From contig JAISSS010000120.1 in the NCBI GenBank assembly GCA_031272965.1, positions 1 to 37,825 on the forward strand: a stretch of DNA of 37,825 nt, written 5' to 3'. Below are positions 29,365 to 37,244 of the stretch, in pieces (position 1 is the stretch's first letter; every line of letters starts with the position of its first letter). Under the pieces are notes generated by a model. It ran no database searches, was not told the origin of the DNA, and was given only the letters and a program-made list of their open reading frames with translations. A program made the position numbers and the translations under genes. Source of the DNA: Bacteroidales bacterium (lineage in GTDB: Bacteria > Bacteroidota > Bacteroidia > Bacteroidales > Prolixibacteraceae).

Positions 29365-31350
29365 ATGGATTCAATGAAGAAATTAGCATCGAAAAATCCG
29401 CTGTTTAGCGGAATACAGTATTCGCAGCCCGAAAATCTCGCACATTTGGACGTATTGAGCAAGTACGAGAAGATAGCGACGGATATATATCAGGAATCAA
29501 AGGATGCGTCGGTTCAGATAGCGGCCGAAATTGCGGCAAAGATAAAAGAACGGCAACGTGAGGGGCGGAACTGCGTTCTCGGGTTGATAACCGGTTCAAC
29601 TCCACAGGGTGTCTATCAGGAACTCATCCGTATGCATCGACATGACGCGCTCAGTTTTCGGAACGTAATCGTGTTCTGCACGGAGGAATTTTATCCCATA
29701 GCGAGCGATTCGCCAAATTCAACATTTGTCAAGATTAACCAGCATTTCATCAGCCATATCGACGTGCGGCCGGAGCATGTACATATCCCCTGCGGCGAAT
29801 GTGCTATCGACGATGTATATCAGATGTGCCGCGAATATGACCGTAAAATTCAGGAATATGGCGGCATCGACATATTGCTGCTGGGCATCGGGCGGTCCGG
29901 GCATATCGCCTTTAACGAGCCGGGCTCGGCGGTCAATTCCCGTACCCGCCTCATCGTTTTGGATACTGCCACCCGTCAAGATGCGGCCGCCAAATTCGGC
30001 GACCTGATAAACGTCCCCACCCGCGCCATCACAATGGGGCTGGACAACATCATGAAAGCACACCGCGTTATTCTGCTCGGATTCGGCGAGGATAAGGCGC
30101 AGATTATACGTAAAACTGTCGAAGAACCAATTACCGACCACGTTCCGGCAAGTATCCTGCAACGGCATCCGGCCGCCTCCGTATATATTGATATGGGCGC
30201 CGCTATGCAGCTCACCCGTATCAAAACCCCGTGGTTAGTGGATTCCTGCGACTGGACATCCGAAAAAATAGTGCGCAAGGCAGTGGTATGGCTGTGCCAG
30301 CAAACCGGAAAATCAATCCTGAAGCTCACCAACAACGACTACTTCAGCAACGGCCTCAGCGAACTGGTGGCCTGCCATAAGTCGGCCTACGATATAAATA
30401 TAAAGGTGTTTAATGCCCTGCAACATACCATCACCGGATGGCCGGGCGGCAAGCCGAATGCTGACGACACCAACCGGCCGGAACGCAAAGCGCCCGGCAA
30501 AAAGCGGGTCATCGTGTTCAGCCCCCACCCCGATGACGACGTGATTTCTATGGGGGGAACACTCATCCGCTTAGTTGACCAGCAACACGAGGTCCATGTG
30601 GCCTATCAAGTGTCGGGAAATATCGCCGTCTCGGATGAATATGCCAGCCGCTTTATCACTTTCAACAACTCATATACAGAGTGGTATGACCCGGATAACG
30701 AGCGACACCGGCAACAGTTTCTTAAAACCACACAGTTTTTGAGAGACAAGCACGAAGGCGAATCCGACACCCCCGACATGCTGAAAATAAAGAGCCTTAT
30801 ACGACGGATGGAAGCCCGTGCTGCTTGCCTCCACGCCGGTGTAAATCCCGACAACGTCCACTTCCTCGACCTGCCATTCTACGAGACCGGAGAGGTCAGG
30901 AAGAAGCCGCTAAGCGCCGCCGATGTGGTTATCGTCCGCGACTTTATCCGCACCATAAAACCACATCAGATTTTCGCTGCCGGAGACCTGTCTGACCCGC
31001 ATGGCACCCACCGCGTATGCCTCGACGCCATCTTCTATGCCCTCGAAGAAGTGAAAGATGACGACTGGATGCGCAACTGCTGGTTCTGGCTCTATCGCGG
31101 CGCATGGCACGAATGGGACGTGGAAGATATAGAGATGGCCGTACCTATCAGCCCTGACGAGCTGCTCAAAAAACGCGAAGCAATATTCAGGCATGGCTCC
31201 CAGAAAGAAGGCGCCATGTATCTGGGCGACGATTCCCGCGAATTTTGGCAACGCGCAGAAGACCGCAATCATGCCACCGCAACACTCTATAACCGGCTGG
31301 GGATGGCTGAATATGAGGCTATGGAAGCATTTGTTCGATATTATCCGTAA
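29365..31350 (+). CDS. NagB-like / LmbE (PIG-L) deacetylase fusion protein
   Basis: 661 residues. N-terminal domain (about 35-300) of the glucosamine-6-phosphate deaminase/isomerase family: 'GLITGSTPQGVYQELIRMHR' (73-92), 'FCTEEFYP' (104-111), 'LLLGIGRSGHIAFNEPGS' (171-188) and 'TMGLDNIM'. C-terminal domain (about 380-640) of the PIG-L/LmbE deacetylase family, with the zinc-binding HPDDD at 388-392. Such fusions of about 660 residues are usual in Bacteroidota and are annotated as glucosamine-6-phosphate deaminase. However, two catalytic Asp of Escherichia coli NagB are not kept: Asp72 is Glu (CTEEF) and Asp141 is Ser178 (GRSGH), while His143 and Glu148 match His180 and Glu185. An amino-sugar phosphate role is likely; the exact reaction is uncertain. 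Own promoter at 29334. Confidence 0.85.
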   Translation: MDSMKKLASKNPLFSGIQYSQPENLAHLDVLSKYEKIATDIYQESKDASVQIAAEIAAKIKERQREGRNCVLGLITGSTPQGVYQELIRMHRHDALSFRNVIVFCTEEFYPIASDSPNSTFVKINQHFISHIDVRPEHVHIPCGECAIDDVYQMCREYDRKIQEYGGIDILLLGIGRSGHIAFNEPGSAVNSRTRLIVLDTATRQDAAAKFGDLINVPTRAITMGLDNIMKAHRVILLGFGEDKAQIIRKTVEEPITDHVPASILQRHPAASVYIDMGAAMQLTRIKTPWLVDSCDWTSEKIVRKAVVWLCQQTGKSILKLTNNDYFSNGLSELVACHKSAYDINIKVFNALQHTITGWPGGKPNADDTNRPERKAPGKKRVIVFSPHPDDDVISMGGTLIRLVDQQHEVHVAYQVSGNIAVSDEYASRFITFNNSYTEWYDPDNERHRQQFLKTTQFLRDKHEGESDTPDMLKIKSLIRRMEARAACLHAGVNPDNVHFLDLPFYETGEVRKKPLSAADVVIVRDFIRTIKPHQIFAAGDLSDPHGTHRVCLDAIFYALEEVKDDDWMRNCWFWLYRGAWHEWDVEDIEMAVPISPDELLKKREAIFRHGSQKEGAMYLGDDSREFWQRAEDRNHATATLYNRLGMAEYEAMEAFVRYYP

Positions 31351-31359
31351 ATAAACAAA

Positions 31360-31379
31360 AATACCGCAATTGTGGTATT
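31360..31379. promoter_or_regulatory. 20-bp near-palindrome overlapping the cysK -33 element
   Basis: AATACC...GGTATT around a CAATTG core, one mismatched pair. It overlaps the TTG at 31378-31380, so a protein bound here would block or assist the promoter at 31401. As an RNA hairpin it has too small a loop and no T tract, so an operator is more likely than a terminator of the upstream gene. Confidence 0.5.
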
Positions 31380-31408
31380 GCACAACACCGAATAACCCTG
31401 TACTTTTG
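31378..31408 (+). promoter_or_regulatory. Consensus promoter of cysK
   Basis: TTG (31378-31380), 20 bp, then TACTTTTG (31401-31408): both elements and the spacing match the Bacteroidota consensus. The ATG at 31444 is 35 bp downstream. Confidence 0.8.
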
Positions 31409-31443
31409 TCGCCACAAAATTAAATTTTTAAAGTTTTCAAAAA

Positions 31444-32391
31444 ATGGGACGAATTGCAAAGAACCTGACGGAGTTAATAGGAAAGACTCCGCTGTTGGAA
31501 TTTTCCAACTTCAATAAGAAACATGGCCTTGAGGCCCATGTTATCGGCAAGATTGAGGCTTTCAATCCTGCTTCGAGCGTAAAAGACCGCATCGCGCTGG
31601 CTATGATAGAGGATGCCGAAGCCAAAGGCATCCTGAAAGCAGGCAGTGAGATTGTAGAGCCTACCAGTGGCAACACCGGTATCGGGCTGGCATTTGTGAG
31701 CGCTTCCAAAGGATATAAACTGACCCTCACCATGCCCGAAACCATGAGCATTGAGCGGCGCAATCTGCTCAAAGCCTTAGGCGCCAACCTCCTGCTGACC
31801 CCCGGCGCCGACGGCATGAAAGGCGCTATCGCCAAGGCTGTAGAGCTGAAAAACAGCAACCCCAATGCGGTATTGCTGCAACAGTTTGAGAATCCGGCAA
31901 ACCCCGAAATCCACAAAAAGACCACTGCCTTGGAAGTGCTGGCAGACACTGATGGCAAAATCGACATCTTTGTCTCGGGTGTAGGCACCGGCGGCACCGT
32001 CAGCGGCGTCGGCGAGGTGCTCAAAAAACACAACCCGGCTATCCGCATCATCGCCGTAGAACCGGCCGATTCTCCCGTCCTCTCAGGCGGAAAACCCGGC
32101 CCCCATAAAATACAGGGCATCGGCGCAGGCTTTGTCCCCAAAACCTACAACGCCGCCGTCGTTGACGAAATATTGCAAGTCAGCAACGATAATGCCATCC
32201 GCACCAGCCGGGAATTAGCCAAATATGAAGGCCTCTTAGTCGGAATATCGTCCGGCGCCGCCGCCTATGCCGCCCTGCAAGTGGCTAAACGTCCGGAAAA
32301 TAAGGGCAAAAATATCGTGGTAATCCTGCCCGACACCGGCGAAAGGTACCTCTCGACCGTCCTCTATGCATTCGACGAGTACCCGCTGTAA
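31444..32391 (+). CDS. cysK: Cysteine synthase A (O-acetylserine sulfhydrylase)
   Basis: 315 residues, a PLP enzyme that makes cysteine from O-acetylserine and sulfide. Lys47 in '[11 protein letters not shown]' binds PLP; '[16 protein letters not shown]' binds the substrate carboxylate; '[12 protein letters not shown]' binds the PLP phosphate; '[11 protein letters not shown]' completes the active site. '[19 protein letters not shown]' is typical of the CysK branch rather than cystathionine beta-synthase. Length is normal. The promoter is a full consensus match overlapped by a palindrome, so expression may be controlled by a repressor or activator. A response-regulator gene follows 36 nt later without a terminator. 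Confidence 0.95.
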   Translation: MGRIAKNLTELIGKTPLLEFSNFNKKHGLEAHVIGKIEAFNPASSVKDRIALAMIEDAEAKGILKAGSEIVEPTSGNTGIGLAFVSASKGYKLTLTMPETMSIERRNLLKALGANLLLTPGADGMKGAIAKAVELKNSNPNAVLLQQFENPANPEIHKKTTALEVLADTDGKIDIFVSGVGTGGTVSGVGEVLKKHNPAIRIIAVEPADSPVLSGGKPGPHKIQGIGAGFVPKTYNAAVVDEILQVSNDNAIRTSRELAKYEGLLVGISSGAAAYAALQVAKRPENKGKNIVVILPDTGERYLSTVLYAFDEYPL

Positions 32392-32427
32392 CCACCAACA
32401 ATAACTGTAATTTCCACATCCGCGCTT

Positions 32428-33087
32428 ATGGCTGCCTACCTGGCTACAACATTCATACTGGCCGACAATCAGGACATCAGTAAGGCCGGAATCCGCTACC
32501 TGCTTCAAGAAACCGGTTTCCATGGCACGGTATGCGACGCCCATAACAAGGCCGAATTAATACAGCTACTGTTTCAAAACAGAGACGCTACCGTAGTCTT
32601 AGACTACACAAATTTCGACTTCAATAATGTGGAAGATATGCTGGTGGTCAGCAGCCGCTTCACAGAAGCCAACTGGATGCTTTTTTCCGACGAACTCAGT
32701 CTGCCATTCCTGAAAAGAGTACGTGCGGAGGAAGCATTCAGTGTCCTTCTGAAAAACTCCGAACAGAAAGAAATAGAACATGCACTCATCACGGCAAATA
32801 ACTATCAACGCTACATTTGCCCGCGAATACAGAACTTTATCGACATCTCCCGCCATAAGGAAGAAACGGAACAGATTGAGCTGACCGCTTCCGAACAGGA
32901 AATCCTCAAACTCATCGCGCTGGGAAAGTCGGTCAAAGAAATCGCCGCCGAAAGATTCTCCAGCGTCCACACTATTACAACCCACAAAAAAAATATCTTC
33001 CGCAAACTGGAAGTTAACAACGTCCACGAAGCCACCAAATACGCCCTCCGCTCCGGCCTCGTTGATGCCCTCGAATATTATATATAG
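32428..33087 (+). CDS. NarL/FixJ-type response regulator
   Basis: 219 residues. The N-terminal receiver domain has the acidic pair near the N-terminus ('ADNQD', 12-16), the phosphoacceptor Asp59 in 'VVLDYTNF', Ser87 in the switch position and Lys109 ('LLKNS'), so it should be phosphorylated by a histidine kinase. The C-terminal LuxR-type helix-turn-helix is 'LTASEQEILKLIALGKSVKE' and then 'SVHTITTHKKNIFRKLEVNN'. No kinase gene is near it. It starts 36 nt after cysK and may be cotranscribed with it. Its HTH resembles those of the two LuxR-type regulators at 27355-28794, though those lack a receiver domain. Confidence 0.88.
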   Translation: MAAYLATTFILADNQDISKAGIRYLLQETGFHGTVCDAHNKAELIQLLFQNRDATVVLDYTNFDFNNVEDMLVVSSRFTEANWMLFSDELSLPFLKRVRAEEAFSVLLKNSEQKEIEHALITANNYQRYICPRIQNFIDISRHKEETEQIELTASEQEILKLIALGKSVKEIAAERFSSVHTITTHKKNIFRKLEVNNVHEATKYALRSGLVDALEYYI

Positions 33088-33120
33088 CCCTCCGCAGGAT
33101 AAATCATACGGTTAATAAAA

Positions 33121-33150
33121 GTGCCCTCCCTGCGGGGCGGGGGCGGTGTG
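33121..33150. other. GC-rich intergenic tract after the response regulator
   Basis: The sequence after the gene (gtgccctccctgcggggcgg and on) is GC-rich and weakly self-complementary, resembling interspersed intergenic repeats of Bacteroidota. It could serve as a 3' end for the response-regulator mRNA, but no T tract follows, so I do not call it a terminator. Confidence 0.3.
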
Positions 33151-33173
33151 GCGGCATAACGTGTTCTTTCAAC

Positions 33174-33203
33174 AAAAAAAAACCGGTTCCCTCTGGAACC
33201 GGT
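33174..33203 (-). terminator. Intrinsic terminator on the minus strand
   Basis: On the minus strand ACCGGTTCC pairs with GGAACCGGT (9 bp, loop AGAG) and is followed by nine T. On the plus strand the T run is absent, so it ends leftward transcripts only: either that of the O-antigen-ligase gene (stop at 33460) or of the candidate small RNA. Confidence 0.85.
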
Positions 33204-33260
33204 CAATGAAAAAGAATCTATTCACACAAAGTACAAGTTGTAACTACTGTCGTATTATTT
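33174..33260 (-). ncRNA. Candidate small RNA between the O-antigen-ligase gene and the terminator
   Basis: Two minus-strand -7 elements (33267-33274 and 33333-33340, both TACTTTTG) read towards the strong terminator at 33174-33203, with no credible open frame between. The nearer promoter would give an RNA of about 85 nt, the farther about 150 nt. The RNA ends in a stable GC-rich hairpin and a U run, as small regulatory RNAs do. A 3' untranslated region of the upstream gene with internal promoters is the alternative. Confidence 0.5.
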
Positions 33261-33266
33261 ACGATA

Positions 33267-33274
33267 CAAAAGTA
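33267..33274 (-). promoter_or_regulatory. Minus-strand promoter of the candidate small RNA (proximal)
   Basis: TACTTTTG followed by TA on the minus strand (33274 down to 33267) matches TAnnTTTG. Confidence 0.55.
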
Positions 33275-33332
33275 GAGCAAACTTAAATGCGGAAAAAGAC
33301 ATTTTCAGCCGGAAGAGGAACCGATTATAGAA

Positions 33333-33340
33333 CAAAAGTA
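33333..33340 (-). promoter_or_regulatory. Minus-strand promoter of the candidate small RNA (distal)
   Basis: A second TACTTTTG followed by T on the minus strand, 66 bp from the first. A weaker third copy, CACTTTTG, is at 33403-33410. Confidence 0.5.
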
Positions 33341-33459
33341 GGCGAAAAATTAGCGTTTTTGTATTTTGGGGACAATTTATACACAATTTCATGTTGAAAA
33401 AACAAAAGTGGCCGATGTTTGACTACTTTGTCAAAATCAGTTTTGCTTTATCAGCTCAA

Positions 33460-35076
33460 TCAATCCTTCAACCTTTCAATCTTTTCCGCCTCGTTCAGGA
33501 TGGCGTCGATGGTGTGGGACGGGATTTTTATTTCCTTGGTTAACAGACGGTTAGCGATGGTGCGGGCATCGTTCATGCGGTCTGCCTTGCGGTAGAGTTC
33601 CATAAGCTGATAGAGCGGCATGAAGCGCGAAGGACACATTGCCGACGCGGTTTTCAGATGCTGCTTGGCGGCAGTTAAGTCGTTGAGTTGCTGAGCATTA
33701 TCGGCCATGAGCATCTGCACGTCAAAGTCGTTGTAATACCGCAGGCACCGGGTAAAGACGGCCTGACTTCCTGCACAGTTGCCTGCTTGGTGCAGCTCGG
33801 CGGCATAGTTGTAGAGAAACAGCCCGTTATTGCCAAGTCGCGGCAACAGCTTTTCATAACCGTCGAGCGCCTCTTTTGTGTCTCCCCTCAACGCCCGATG
33901 TGCGATGTCGTTCCATTGCAGTTGGGCATAAAGTGACTTGCCGGTATAATATAATGAACAAATGCTTAAAATTACTATCATTATGCCGGATGCGATACCC
34001 GCATATCGTGCCCTTATTTCGGGGGATTGCGGGTGAAATAGTGTGTCGCGGCATGGTAGCCAATGACGGAACAGGTGCACTAATCCCGCCACCACTGCGA
34101 ACCACGTAAACGGGTATTTAAACGGATATGAGAAGCAGGCAGTAACGGCCATTGTTACAAGGCTCAATATAAATGGCCGCTGCTGCACGGCGCCGAAAGC
34201 CGTCTTGACGCCGCGCAGCAGCAGCCACAGCAGCACGACCGCAACTGCCAGTCCGGCGAGGCCATACTCAACTGCCACAAGCAGATATTCGTTGAACGGA
34301 TGCAGTACGTTTCCGGCTAATTGTGCAAAACGGCTGTCGGGATACGCCTCAAAATATGCGGCTTGAGCGGGCATGTAAACTGCCGTAAATGCCCCAGGCC
34401 CATGCCCGAACAGCGGCTTCTGTGCTACCAAATCTAACGAGCAGCGCCAAATCAGCACCCGCCCGTCGGCAGACGCTGCTTTCAACCGGTACAGAAAGAA
34501 CCCGCCCGCAAGAAGCGCTACGAATCCGCCTGCAAAAACATACTTTCGCAACCGCGCAGGAACAGTAAATATTATGTAAATAATCAGCGATACTGCCGCC
34601 GCTATCATCCCAGTCCGCGAACCGGACAGCCACAGCGCGGCAAAAGCCAGAACGGTCAACACGATACAGCCAATCTTTTCGGCCACGCAATACCGATTTT
34701 CAGGGAAGGCAAATGGCGTCAGCAGGGCCACTGCCACCGCATATCCGGCCGGATTGTCAAAGCTGCCTGCCACCGGAAAACCGCCATGCCGCGGCAGCCA
34801 CCCAAAATATTGGGCAATGCCCTGAAAGGCCAACAAAAGCAGTAATATCCTGAATATCAGTATAATATAGCGCCGGTCGATGACAATACTCCGCAACGGC
34901 CTGAATCCGGCTACTGCCGCAGCTACACCGAAAATCGCACCTGCCACACCTGTCAACACCCACAGTCCCAACCATTTGGGCGTAACCTCGCTACTCACAA
35001 AGCGCCCTGACCTTGCAAACAGCGTTACACACCCCGCCATTACAATAAGTACCGCCAAAAAACACTGCTTTTTCAT
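33460..35076 (-). CDS. O-antigen ligase family membrane protein with C-terminal TPR-like repeats
   Basis: 538 residues. The first about 370 residues are polytopic, roughly ten membrane helices, with the Wzy_C signature of O-antigen ligases and polymerases: 'GSFDNPAGYAVAVAL', 'LWLSGSRTGMIAA', 'FGHGPGAFTAVYM' and 'HPFNEYLLVAVEYGLAGL', where the long periplasmic loop lies before the last. The C-terminal about 150 residues are soluble and helical, built of TPR-like pairs ('HRALRGDTKEALDGYEKLLP', 'LYNYAAELHQAG', 'LMADNAQQLNDLTAAKQHL', 'LYQLMELYRKADRMND'). Such proteins join glycans to lipid A or, in some Bacteroidota, to proteins. The acceptor cannot be told. It follows a transglutaminase-like lipoprotein gene by 62 nt with no promoter seen between. 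Confidence 0.85.
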   Translation of the reverse strand: MKKQCFLAVLIVMAGCVTLFARSGRFVSSEVTPKWLGLWVLTGVAGAIFGVAAAVAGFRPLRSIVIDRRYIILIFRILLLLLAFQGIAQYFGWLPRHGGFPVAGSFDNPAGYAVAVALLTPFAFPENRYCVAEKIGCIVLTVLAFAALWLSGSRTGMIAAAVSLIIYIIFTVPARLRKYVFAGGFVALLAGGFFLYRLKAASADGRVLIWRCSLDLVAQKPLFGHGPGAFTAVYMPAQAAYFEAYPDSRFAQLAGNVLHPFNEYLLVAVEYGLAGLAVAVVLLWLLLRGVKTAFGAVQQRPFILSLVTMAVTACFSYPFKYPFTWFAVVAGLVHLFRHWLPCRDTLFHPQSPEIRARYAGIASGIMIVILSICSLYYTGKSLYAQLQWNDIAHRALRGDTKEALDGYEKLLPRLGNNGLFLYNYAAELHQAGNCAGSQAVFTRCLRYYNDFDVQMLMADNAQQLNDLTAAKQHLKTASAMCPSRFMPLYQLMELYRKADRMNDARTIANRLLTKEIKIPSHTIDAILNEAEKIERLKD

Positions 35077-35114
35077 GCTCTATCGTTTAACTGTTTAATT
35101 ATTCAATTGCACCC

Positions 35115-35136
35115 TCAATCTCTCAATCTCTCAATC
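35115..35136 (+). repeat. Short tandem repeat TCAATCTC (2.75 copies)
   Basis: The 8-bp unit TCAATCTC is repeated in the 62-nt gap between the transglutaminase-like gene and the O-antigen-ligase gene. It lies just before the start of the second gene, where a change in copy number would alter the leader length. Confidence 0.5.
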
Positions 35137-35138
35137 GT

Positions 35139-37037
35139 TTACAGCCATTCCATCTTTCCGTCTCTTACGGTGAACAGGTGGCCTTTGCGGCCGATGCTCT
35201 TGTTGCTCAGGTAATACAGCTGATTCTCCGGCAGGCGTAGCTGCAGGATACCGTTGGCGTCGGGAACGACTTCCTGCGGCTCCGAATCGCCGTCTCCCCA
35301 GCGATGCAGCTCAAATGCGGGACTTGAGCATATTGCGGCGCCCTCGTTGCGGGGAACATAGCGGATGCGGCTCACCGCCTGCGGCTGTTGCAAGTCGAGC
35401 GCCGTCCATGCCCCGCTCACTTCGAGCGCGTCGAAGAATGTGGCAGGGTCGCCATCAAAGGCTTTAGCACCGGTGCAGCCCCGCCAAACCGCGAAGGGAC
35501 TGAACGGATTGCCCTGCAACAGGCGGCCATTGGCATCCAGAAACTCTATCTCGGCAACGTTTCCCACGCCATCCTTCGGCGACACATACCGAACATAGCG
35601 GAACTTTAAGCGGGAATCCGACGGCGCACTGTTCCACCCCACAACCGGCTTGCGCGGAATGACATGCAACGTTACCGCATCCGAAAAATCCGGCTCATTG
35701 GCGCCCTGAAACGTCCCGCCAACCATGCGGGCAGTCCAGAACTCCTCCGGCTGCTCTATGCAGTTAACCTCAATGTCGGCAAGCGTTGACGACGGTCTAA
35801 AGTCGTTCACTGTCCCGTCGCTGTCGAGCAAAACCGGCCCCGCAGCGGGCGTCAACCGCCCCTGCACATAATAAAAGGGACGGTACATTATACCTTTGCC
35901 GACTTTGGGGAAGCGCAAAATATCGCCGTCAATGTAGCCGTATGCGCAAATCTCCCACCGAAACTGCTCCCGCACAAAAAATGCCAAATACGCATATTCC
36001 ACGCTGTCAGGCGGCAATTCCTTTGCAGTTATATTCAAGTCAACACAGGCAGGATGCTCGTCCGAAATATCAGTCATACACACGTCCTGAAATATTGGCG
36101 GCACATCATTTTCGTTGCGGTTCCTCGCAACCAATTCACTGTTATACGCAAATATCCTTCTGTAAGCCTTGCTCTTCAGGCGGTAGCTGCCCAGATGCGG
36201 CTGTCCGGGGTTATATTCGGCGCCCATAAACGAGATATGCCGTCCGGCGCTGTCGCATACACTGTTCCAGCTGTGGCCGGAATTATGCTCTGCCCAGCGC
36301 ATCACAAAATCAACCGTTACCGGCACTCCCAGCGCCCGCATCACGAAAGCGGTTACGGCCGCAATGTTATCGCACGAGCCGCGTGTGGTGGCCATGCACT
36401 GCGAATAGTTTATCGTCGGAAAATCCGTATCAATACTGAAGCGCGGCATAATGGAATTGATTCGCGAGCAGGCTTCCACAGCCGTCATTGTGGGGCGGTT
36501 GAGGAAGGTGTCCAAGTCAGCAAATCCGGCCTGCACCTTGGCCCGCCAGTTTTCGAGTGGCTCGGTACTTATACGGTATGGCAAAATCTCTTCGCAGAAA
36601 GTCTCGAATGTAACATGCCGTCCCCACGGACGCCCGCGCCATGCCTCAAATGCCATTTCTATGTTGTTTATCAGGTAGTCGGCAGTGATATGGGTAACGT
36701 CGTCTTCGACAACCGGCTCGCCGAGTTTGAACGTTTCAATTACCCGCTGCTTGTCGGACGAGCTGGTCCACCGCAGAAACACTGTGGCCTGGTCGTTCCA
36801 CGGCGCATCAACATATACCGAGTGCTTGCCCGGCATGTTGGCAATGAGGAACTCCGCTGCCCGCAGTTTCAGGCTGTCGGCAGGATTCCGGCGGTAATAT
36901 TCAAGAACTTTCACAAGCTCGCCGCGGTTATGACCGGCCTGCTTAAGAACCCGCTCTATGTCAGGCGGATATGTAGTGACGCAGGAATATGCCACTGCAA
37001 ACAATGTACAAAAACTCAAAATTTTACTGAATTTCAT
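35139..37037 (-). CDS. Transglutaminase-like lipoprotein with discoidin-type C-terminal domain
   Basis: 632 residues from the ATG at 37037, chosen because it gives a lipoprotein signal (MKFSKILSFCTLFAVAYSC, lipid-attached Cys19); the longer frame up to 37103 would put a GC-rich hairpin inside the coding region. The middle part is a transglutaminase-like fold: Cys222 in 'TTRGSCDNIAAVTAFVMRAL' and His255 in 'RWAEHNSGHSWNSV', a Cys-His arrangement as in transglutaminase-core peptidases. The C-terminal region (about 500-610) resembles an F5/8-type carbohydrate-binding fold ('VRYVSPKDGVGNVAEIEFLD', 'AFDGDPATFFDA', 'WTALDLQQPQAVSRIRYVPR'). A surface enzyme acting on proteins or peptidoglycan, anchored by lipid and guided by the discoidin domain, is a reasonable guess. 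Upstream of the O-antigen-ligase gene and probably in one operon with it. Confidence 0.82.
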   Translation of the reverse strand: MKFSKILSFCTLFAVAYSCVTTYPPDIERVLKQAGHNRGELVKVLEYYRRNPADSLKLRAAEFLIANMPGKHSVYVDAPWNDQATVFLRWTSSSDKQRVIETFKLGEPVVEDDVTHITADYLINNIEMAFEAWRGRPWGRHVTFETFCEEILPYRISTEPLENWRAKVQAGFADLDTFLNRPTMTAVEACSRINSIMPRFSIDTDFPTINYSQCMATTRGSCDNIAAVTAFVMRALGVPVTVDFVMRWAEHNSGHSWNSVCDSAGRHISFMGAEYNPGQPHLGSYRLKSKAYRRIFAYNSELVARNRNENDVPPIFQDVCMTDISDEHPACVDLNITAKELPPDSVEYAYLAFFVREQFRWEICAYGYIDGDILRFPKVGKGIMYRPFYYVQGRLTPAAGPVLLDSDGTVNDFRPSSTLADIEVNCIEQPEEFWTARMVGGTFQGANEPDFSDAVTLHVIPRKPVVGWNSAPSDSRLKFRYVRYVSPKDGVGNVAEIEFLDANGRLLQGNPFSPFAVWRGCTGAKAFDGDPATFFDALEVSGAWTALDLQQPQAVSRIRYVPRNEGAAICSSPAFELHRWGDGDSEPQEVVPDANGILQLRLPENQLYYLSNKSIGRKGHLFTVRDGKMEWL

Positions 37038-37049
37038 AATAATGAATTT

Positions 37050-37080
37050 GAAAAACCAGCCCGCCGCCAGCGGCGGGCTG
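37050..37080 (-). terminator. GC-rich hairpin with T run, 13 nt before the lipoprotein start
   Basis: On the minus strand CAGCCCGCCG pairs with CGGCGGGCTG (10 bp, loop CTGG), followed by GTTTTTC. By form it is an intrinsic terminator, but it lies inside what must be the leader of the gene starting at 37037, since there is no room for a promoter between. It therefore terminates the upstream transcript or acts as an attenuator. Confidence 0.65.
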
Positions 37081-37103
37081 TAAGTTAAATCTATACCCTG
37101 CAA

Positions 37104-37244
37104 GGCTTTTCAGCGTTGCAGGTATGATGTCAGCCGCTTTCGACCGACTACTTCAGATAGTAGAGGCACTTGGTTTATTAATTCGGCGATTGCTTGTCGA
37201 ACAGCAAGAGACACTCACTATTTGCAGTACAACGTTATTCGGAC
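37104..37244 (-). other. Intergenic region between the edge gene and the lipoprotein gene
   Basis: No gene and no TAnnTTTG element on the minus strand were found here, so the promoter of the lipoprotein gene is either non-consensus or lies upstream in or before the edge gene. The only notable feature nearby is the hairpin at 37050-37080. Confidence 0.4.

Noticed and set aside
36054-37088. A 344-codon open frame on the plus strand opposite the transglutaminase-like gene
   Set aside because: It lies entirely antisense to a gene with recognisable domains and a lipoprotein signal, shows no family motif, and has an irregular amino acid mix rich in His, Arg and Cys; long antisense frames are common in GC-balanced coding DNA.
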